Under the pieces are notes generated by a model. That model saw only the letters and a list, made by a program, of their open reading frames with translations, had not been told where the DNA came from and did no database searches. Below, piece after piece: positions 55,831-64,000 of a stretch of DNA of 64,000 bases. Position 1 is the first letter of the stretch, and the number at the start of each line of letters is the position of its first letter. The position numbers and the translations under genes are program-made. This stretch comes from Progne subis subis (lineage: Eukaryota > Chordata > Aves > Passeriformes > Hirundinidae): the NCBI GenBank assembly GCA_022316685.1, contig JAKJHU010000014.1, forward strand, positions 6,939,001 to 7,003,000, given 5' to 3'.

Positions 55831-58800
55831 GGTGCCACATCTACTCGGTTTTGGACATTTCCATGATCTGTGTGTGGACATTTAATTGCCAGATTCCTGC
55901 CAGTGCTGTCTCCCATCATTGCCTGTTGAAATGCTTTTGACACCTCTGTAGATTCTTAGGGAACTTTCACCAATGTTGTTATATAAAGAACTTTGAAAGA
56001 TTTTTTTTAAATGTTCCCAGTTTGCCAAATGCCCTTGCCCAGTAACTCGCAGCTGATGGCTCCATGGATTGCATTTCTGGTTTAGTGTCTCGTTTCCTTG
56101 GGCTGATATATCCCAGTGTGTGTCTTTTGCATTTCAAATTATATGGAAATAAAGATGCACAAATTCAGAGGACCTCTGACTAATTTGAACTGGCTGCTTT
56201 TCCACCTGCTTGTTTCAGCTACTGAACCTTCAGATAATAATGGAAACCACACCAAGAATATTTTTTCATTGCTAAAGTGAAGTGGAAGGCTTGTCCTTTC
56301 CCCAGTTTTCAGCAGAAAGATCCCTGTCACTATCAGGTTGCTGCAGCACAGAACTGCAGTACCTGGGTGTAAGTGAGGATGGCACGAACCCAGAGATGTT
56401 CTAAAGAGCCAGGATGTGCTGGGAATTGCATCTTCAGCACTTGTCCAATGCTCTTTTCCTCACCTCCAAATAAAACACTATTTTCCCTCTATGAAATCAT
56501 ATTCTGCTTCCTCTGAGTTCGCTGCTCCTCAGTGCATCCCTGCAAAAATAAAAGAATGTGCCCAGTTCTCCACCATTCCTTCCAGCTGGAGGAAAAATTG
56601 GTCCTCTTTTGTTTCACAATCCACTAACACAAATTTTTCAGAGGCAACAAAATTAAGCATACATTTATTATTTTTTATCTCTGGATATGAGACTTGTTAA
56701 CAAAACCCTTTTTTTTTTTTTAAATTTTTTTTTTACCTTGCACACATAGTCATTTTTTTTCTGATTTGTTGATCAGACTTGTTCTTAGAAAAAAAAAAAT
56801 TGCCTATTTTGCCTACTGCTTTTCCAAAAACACAGAAATAAATCCATTTGTATTGCGAATATAATATTTTGCCAGTTGCATTTAGTTATTTAATCAGAAA
56901 AAAGTGTGATATCATTTATGGAGAGAAAAAAAAAAGAAGTTCAAGCTAATAATTTTAAAGTTTTATTAAATGCAAAGTATTCACTTAAAAAAAATTGAAT
57001 ATTACACAATCTCAACGTTTTTAGAAGCCTGGAACAGGTGGAGTATTTCATTTCACAAGCAAACCTCCAGTTTTACTTTTGGCTCAAAAAGGTTTCAAAT
57101 GCTTTTATTAAAACCAATCCAAAATTATTTCCCCCGATTTTTCGGAACTGATAGCTAAATAAAAAATCAGCTCATACTATTCCGAGGTTATTTGAGGATT
57201 TCTTTGTGTTACCCTTGCGCTTCCAGTTTCGTTCTCCTGGCTTGAGTAGCAGTTAATTATTTTCTCAAAAATCGAAGTAGACCTTAGCAACATGAAAGCA
57301 ATAAAGAAATTCAATGGATTGCATTCACTCAACAGGGTAAAAATTTCTGAAGCCTGAAAAGTTCCTGCCCTGGAGAGTGAAAGGCCACTAATAACCCCTT
57401 GTCCTTGAGAGCAGCTCTGTAAAGAAAGAAGGAAAAGAACTACTTTGCTGTGAAGTGGGGTTTCATTTTCCAGCTCCTGTAGCTATTGCAGCAGACACAT
57501 GCAAGAAATAAAAGTGCTCCTCAACAAGTTAACAAGGGCTTTGCAGAAGAAAGCACACACCCTTCATTATCATCTTGATGTGAGGGACCTTTAGTCCTCT
57601 TCTTCTTCAGGGCTAGGAGTGAGACTTGAAGTCCAATAAAAATCAAGATTCCCTGGTGTGGTTGGGGAATAAAAGGCCAAGAAACAGCTGGTGCTGGTTT
57701 TACCATCCCCTGTCAAGGTTTACATCCTTTGCTGTAAATACTGTAATATTCAGCTGAAGTCTGGTCATGGGGGTGGGTTGGGGTTTTTTCCCAACTTTTT
57801 CCCAAGTTTAGTGAGCTAAAGACTGTCTTCAGTTCGTGGAATTTGTGATTCATTCCTAATGAAGGCCTTGCTTTGCTTGGCACCCAGCCTAGGCCAAGGA
57901 CTGGGAAATGACTTTGAATGAGCAGAAGTGACATCCTGCATTTCACTAACTTATTACACCCTCCTTGATCCAGCGCCTTTTGTCATCTGGGGTCTCATCT
58001 TGAAGGCCTTAGTAAGGGAAAATTCTCTCTGACTTCAAAGCCAAGCAAAGCCTTTATGAATAAATCACCTGAGGTTTTGGTGTCACTGATCACAGATCCA
58101 AACTTTCCAGCCAATGTGGATTCAGGAGTGCGTTACCAAGCTTTGCTACTTGGCATCCCTAATTCCTGCTCCTGCTTGCTGTGTCTTCCCTAATTCTCTT
58201 TATCACCTCACTGCTTGCCTTCTCCACATTCAGTAAACTCACAACAACTGGTTTAATCTCCATATTTAAATATTTAAACCATTTGTCCTACCCAGGATTT
58301 TCCTCTTATTATAAAAAATTACAGTCACATTGGAAGTTAAAGAGAAAATAAATTCATTTAAGGGGTATTTTCCTTCTGTTGAAGCAGTATCTTGCTGTTG
58401 CTGGCATAAATGAGTTTTATTGTCTGAGGTAGGAGGGAGATTCTTGTGGGTGTAATTGAGGGAGCCCAGGCGGTTTTCCCACTCAGAGCAGCTGAGGATA
58501 TTGTCCTCAATTTTTAAGCCACGTGAAACACTATTAGTGCCTGATGGAAATAACAAAGGGGAAAATCAGATGTTGGGTTGCAGACACGGATAGAAAAGTC
58601 CAATGAGCTTTTATGAGAGCTTTGCTGAGATTTCTTCAGATGTATGAATAGCAAAAGCAAATCACTTCATTAGAAGTGTTATGGCAGCGACTATCACACA
58701 CCGTTCTTGAGCTGTTACAGTGCAATTATTTGAAGGCAAAAGCAAAGAGCTGCAAATTAACAAACTTCAATTATTCTTTTTAAACTTCAAGGTTTCCTTC

Positions 58801-61800
58801 TTTCTTCTCTGAGAAACAAAGCAAATTTAAGAGAAGCTGACAGATCATCTTCCCTACACTCCAAAATCAAAGCTGCTATCATTTGAAATATTTAGAAAAT
58901 GCAAGTGATATACAGACCTTTTTTTAATGTTTCTCTCATCAACAGTAACTTTCAAATTCCCAGTTTAGCAGACTTCTGTTTCCTCCCAATTAATTCTGTC
59001 TTTTCCCAAGAGATTAATCTCTATCCCTTTGAAACTGAGGATGGATGTGCATGCGCCTGGCCTTGAGAAGAAGAACCCAACATCAAAGTTCAGCTCCTGA
59101 CCATGCCACAGATTATTTTCTGTGATTTAAACAAGTCTTCCCTTACTCAGCTCTGTATCTGTGGAAGAGGCTGCTGATAATTCTCCTTCCCCATGTTTTA
59201 TCTCTTTGATCCAGTGCATGAGATTGGCTGTCAGGATATGTCCCATTAAGAAGCAGAGCGCCCAGCACAGGAGAGCCTAAATTGCCATTCACACTTTCCA
59301 AGGCAGAAATATGAAGAGATTCAGCATTAGATTAATAAATGTAATGTGTCCCAAAATGAGGGAAATCATCTCCACCGTAAGCATCTTTATTTTCCTTGGG
59401 AAACTTTACAGACACATTCAGAGTAGCTGATGAGCAATAGAAGCAGTGCTAAAAGACCAATAAAATACGTGAAAGTCAACACAGACAGATGCCAGCAGGT
59501 CACCTTAGATGGTTTTGTGTAAATTAGAAAGAAATATGAAACAATTTACAGCTGGCCCTTCTGCAAGACAGTTCTTTGGAAAATTGATTAGTAATCTCAC
59601 AGGCTACCCTTTCCTTTGCCTTAGTATTTTACAGCTTGCACCATCCATCTGCCACCCAAGCATATAAGATCAGCAGCTACACAAAACAGTAGCTACATAA
59701 GATCGCAGCCTATTTACTCATTTTTAAAAAGAAATGCAGAAAATTTGGGAAATTTGGGGGTTCTGGGTTGGTGCTGGATCCCAGGACAGACTGCACAAGG
59801 ACTGAGGTGCTTTCCAAAAGTACAACACCCTTGCACAGCAAGGTCTGAGGACTCAACATATTAAAAAATTACCCAGTTCCAGTTGCAAGCAAAGTATAAA
59901 ATAAACTCTAATCGAGGCAATTTCCACTGTGAAATGTGAGCGAGCACATGTAAACAGTGATAGAAGCGCAGGCTTGGGTTTGTCTGAAATGAGATTCCTG
60001 AGGGCTCAATCCTGACCTTTCCTGTTTAAACAGATCCTATCCTGACCATATTTATAAATATATTCATGGCATATATATTCATACTGTTTATGTACTCGGA
60101 GAATGATCTTCCTGTCTCTGAGACAGATCATCTGGCAGTGTTATCATCCTTCCTCCCAGCCAGAAAAACCCAACCAAGCTGTCAGAGCGCAGAAGTTAAC
60201 ATTATAAAAGATTTATACCATTTTTAGAAGGAATTGCTAATTATAAACAACGCACATCCACTGCCTGCTGTATTTAAACACTCTTAATTCTTGAGTGCAC
60301 AGAGTGCTGGACTTCTCACCTTCAGCCCCGTCCTGATCCTCCCCAAAATCTGCAGGAGATGGCGCTGAGCTGTGGCTGCTTCTGACACGTTCTCAGCTAA
60401 GTCCTAATCTGAGGTTGTGCAGAGCAACCTCCTGCAGCCTTCAATTACCACTGCAGAACTCTGAAATTGGATCAGTGAGGGCTCTCCTGATGAGGAGAAC
60501 ATGAGGTGATTTTTATTGCACACAGCCAGCTCTGGAGTGCCAGGTTAGGCTGGAATCAGCTTCAATACTTATTTTTAATTGTAACTTTGCAGCAAGGAGT
60601 GGAGATCGATAAAGCAGCCTCTTTTGTCTGAGATCCACAGGAGACAACCACCATCATTCCTCTAGGGAGCATTTCACTACCAAAAAAAAAAAAAAAAAGG
60701 GGGGGGGGAATAGGTGGAAACCTGTGATTTCTTCTCTCAAAGAGGATACGGTGCATTTTCTCACTGCCCAGCAAATGTGACTCTTTTTTTTTTTTTAGGT
60801 AGCACAAGTCCTATCACCGTCTTTTATTTTCTGTCATGAGCAGAGTGGTTCAAAATAAAGAAGTGACTTCAGAACAGCCCCTCCTGTGTTTGCTTGAGGG
60901 GTGGCTGCAGCTGGGGTTGTACCTGTGCTGGCCATTTGTCACATTCATCTCACCAAAATCCCTCAGTGCCACACTCAGGCCACTGGAGAAACTCATCTGC
61001 ATTCCACGTGCCCCGCTCTGAGCTGCCTTTTGTCATCCAGCTGGACATTTCCCACCCTCTTGTCAGGGTTTATGGATTCAGCCAGCTCCAGGCTCTGGAA
61101 GGAGGTGGGCAGCAGAATCACCAAGTGGAGGGGTGGTGGGAGATGCTGCTGCACCTTCTCCCAAGGGTCTGGGAATTAAATTGAAATTACCCAGCAATTG
61201 TCCATTCCTCAGTAGGGAAGGCGGCAGAAAATCCCTTTATTTCTATGAGAACTCTTAAATGCTTTACTCGGTAATGCAAAGATCTGGGGGAGGTAACCCC
61301 GGCCCACAGGAGTGACACTGCACACCTAAAACAGGAAACACTCTTGGAGAATCGGAGTTCTATTTGTTTCCAATTATTAATCCTCTTATTTGCATTGTAA
61401 TGAACTGAATTACTGAAATGTACGAAGAAAAAGCACTTCTTTGGATGTGTTCTGCAGGTGAGCTGTGCTTAAAACAAAGAAAAAAACACTGAAATCCCCT
61501 GCTGTCCTCTCACCGTGATGTTTGTCCATTCTTATTAGTAATTAATAATAATCATTATTGTACTGAAAGGACTGTGAGTCAAACATTGAATTTTCCCTTA
61601 GAGCTCTGCTTAACCTTGTGAGTTTAGAGGACTTTTTTTTAATCAGGTGGTGTTACCTGAGAGTCAGATTTCCTCACTTTTCTCCTCATGGGTTTCAGTT
61701 CCCTTTTTGTTGTCTCCTCTTCAGGTGGCCTTTGCAGAACCTTTGGGCTTCATGTCACTTTAAGCATAAGGCAGAGTTTTTCTGAGAAATATTTAATAAG

Positions 61801-63765
61801 AAATAGGCCTAAACAACAATCACAGATTTATTGTAATACTATCTGCACTTTCAAATTAGAAAATATCTTTCAGAATGTATTTTAAAATTTTCAAATATTA
61901 ACATTGCATCATAATGTAACTTCTACATTATTTTTTTTAAGGACTCCCAGGCATCTTCCTTATTCTTTCCTGTGTGCAAATTGTTCTAAATACACAGCAA
62001 AATTTTTATTAAAAGATTGGGAGATTTTATTCTCCCAAGTCAATTCCTGAGGTTCAGCTTTATCAGCATTTTCACCTGCATTTCTGGAGCGGGGAATTTT
62101 ATGCTCTGAACATTGTGTGGCCCACAGGGATGAGTGGAAGAGCCTAAATACGCAGGGATTTCTTAGTTTCTGCCAGCAGCTCTGTTTGTTTTCAGCCTGA
62201 AAGTGACAGCTGTACATCAGGAATTCTTTGTTTCAGAGATTTCACTCCAAACTCTCTTTTGCCTCCCTTCAATGGATTGTTGGAAAATCCACATTATAAA
62301 AACCCCATCTCTAGTCAAGTTATTTCAGGAATAAGATGCCCAAATGAGCAGATCCTTTGTCAGTAAACCAGGAAAACTCTCAGCAGTGCAGACAGCTCCA
62401 GAAAAACTACTTCAGATTTATCTTGCCATCAATCTTGCTCAAAAAAAAAAAAAAAAAAAAAAGATAAAAAACTCCATACTAACATATAATTATAATTTCA
62501 GAAAGAGCAACCCATGCTTAAACTTTCAAATTAGTCTCTAATTGGAATAAAAGTCTTGATTAAGATTGCTAAAGAGAGACATATTTCCCAGAGAAAATAG
62601 AATTACTGCTACAATACACAAGGTTGGGGGATTTTTCTTTTTTTTTTTAAATGAGGACTACTCAGCACATTTGGAAGTTTTTTCCTTAGGCCAAGGTGTT
62701 ATTGGTAGATGAAGCTCAACAGCATAAGGAAAAAAATATATTTGTCTTTTTTTTTTTTTTTTTTTTTTCCCTGGGATAAACAGAGGGTTTTTTGTTTGTT
62801 AGTGGGGTTTTTTTTGGTTTTTTGGGGTTTTTTTCCCCTTTTTTGTCTTTTCCAAATAACAAAAGCTACAAAAAATCATCCAAATGGAATTTTCATACTT
62901 CAGGTTACACTATCAGACATTACTTTTCCCTAAAGGTTAATAAATCAGGGGCTACCTAAAATAAAAGCAGGCAAACAAAACCAAAACCTTTGTTGGATGA
63001 GCTTACTTCACAGAAAAATGTAATAAACACGTGAAATCTGATATCCCACAAGCAAAACCAAGATTCATAATTTATTCACAGCTTCATCAATAGTTCCAAG
63101 AGACTCCCAGCACAGACAGATTTGTTATGCCACATTAATATTTTATTGGGTTTTATGGAAGGGGAAAAAAATGAGCAGGGAGGATAAAATGATACAAATA
63201 ACATTTAAAAGACAAAGGAAGAAGAGGGGGGTTGGAGTTACTGAGATTGAGGAGAAACGAGAGGGAAATGGTCGTGTTGCACTGCGTGGGGCTGGGTGCC
63301 ACCACGCCAGGGGCTCACTTAGAACTCACAGAGCTTCATCCTCCTTTTTCAGTGCCTAAGAAACTCATCTGACAAATTTCTGTTCAGAGAAGGGGATTGT
63401 TTAAGAAACATGAATGGTCAGAGGGGAATAAAAATGGTGAATCTGAACTCAGTTAAACTTTTCCTCAAGATAAACATCAAGTGAATGCCCAGAGCTGCAA
63501 CCCAGAGTCCTGGAGCTCAAGGCTTTCCCTCCCCCTGCAGCATTTCAAGCCATATTTTCTCTGAAATTGGGGTTTTCCCTCAAATGCACTCCTGTCAAGG
63601 GGTGTCAACAAGGCCACGTCTGTCCTGTTCTCAGCACCCTCCAGCTGTAGAAGTTTTAGCTCAGCTGGTGACACTGCAGCAGAAGATCCTCAAAACTGAA
63701 AGATGTCTTTACTCCTTGAAGAATCACAGCTCCTCCCAGCTTGGAATTAACTTTTTTCACTTTTT

Positions 63766-63796
<31 letters not shown>

Positions 63797-64000
63797 GGCA
63801 GGGAGTACAGTTGAGAAATGCTGGATTATCATTCCTCATTTGGACTCAAAGTCCATGCAACGGCCAAAGGAAATAAGCAGTTTCTCCCAAGTGGCAGAAA
63901 GTGCATCGTTAAGGTGAAAAGAAAACCAGGAGACAAAATTAAAGTGATTTGTCCCAGATCCCACAGCTGGAGAGCTGGGCTGAGGCTGCAGACGCTTTGT
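55831..64000. other. Host non-coding DNA, nothing recognised
   Basis: AT-rich. Runs: A about 62440-62462, T 62747-62768 followed by T/G-rich sequence to about 62845, T 63768-63796. 58560-58860 is homopolymer-poor and looks like conserved non-coding DNA in texture only. No exon, RNA gene or repeat family identified. Confidence 0.5.

Overview
The window reads as vertebrate nuclear DNA from a bird. The main reason is the many 3' ends of CR1-type LINEs, the dominant avian retroposon, recognisable by the 'ggttggaagggacc' block and, in one copy, a tail of ATTCCATG units. The rest is AT-leaning non-coding sequence with long A/T homopolymers. A songbird is plausible because the window also carries a young class II endogenous retrovirus, but the species cannot be fixed from sequence alone. 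I recognise no host protein-coding exon, tRNA, rRNA or CRISPR array; the host part looks intergenic or intronic.

The centrepiece is a complete, very young provirus on the minus strand at 20410-28631. It has two LTRs of 725 and 726 bp that I read as identical except for one T in a homopolymer. A 6-bp target duplication (GCTGCC) flanks it, with a primer-binding site next to the 5' LTR and a polypurine tract next to the 3' LTR. In transcription order (right to left) it holds: 5' LTR (27906-28631), leader with PBS and a strong splice donor, gag (27401-25340), pro-pol (about 25346-21723), an env remnant (21757-21152), PPT, and 3' LTR (21134-20410). Pro-pol is one uninterrupted frame of about 1200 codons with all catalytic motifs of protease, reverse transcriptase, RNase H and integrase visible. 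It appears to be reached by a single -1 ribosomal frameshift on A AAA AAC, followed by a perfect 9-bp stem. Gag is split between two frames. The break can be placed in a 42-bp CpG-rich minisatellite whose third copy has one extra G. Env has lost almost all of SU and most of TM, leaving a leader-like fragment and a membrane anchor with its cytoplasmic tail.

The gag segment at about 26440-26990 is unlike the rest of the provirus: extremely CpG-rich, built of tandem repeats, with repeated CACGTG boxes and a perfect YY1/TISU-type motif around an ATG. It could be a retrovirus-borne CpG island or captured host promoter DNA. This is the most unusual object in the window.

Flanks: 1-20403 is host DNA with scattered CR1 fragments (nested at 842-1345, others near 2.1, 5.7-6.1, 9.2, 12.3, 13.7, 17.9 and 18.2-18.5 kb). 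28638-43090 holds a second, older LTR (about 33745-34258) that splits a CR1. A polypyrimidine pentanucleotide array fills 43095-43672. 43673-64000 is sparse host DNA with a well-preserved CR1 tail at 46790-47074 and several homopolymers.
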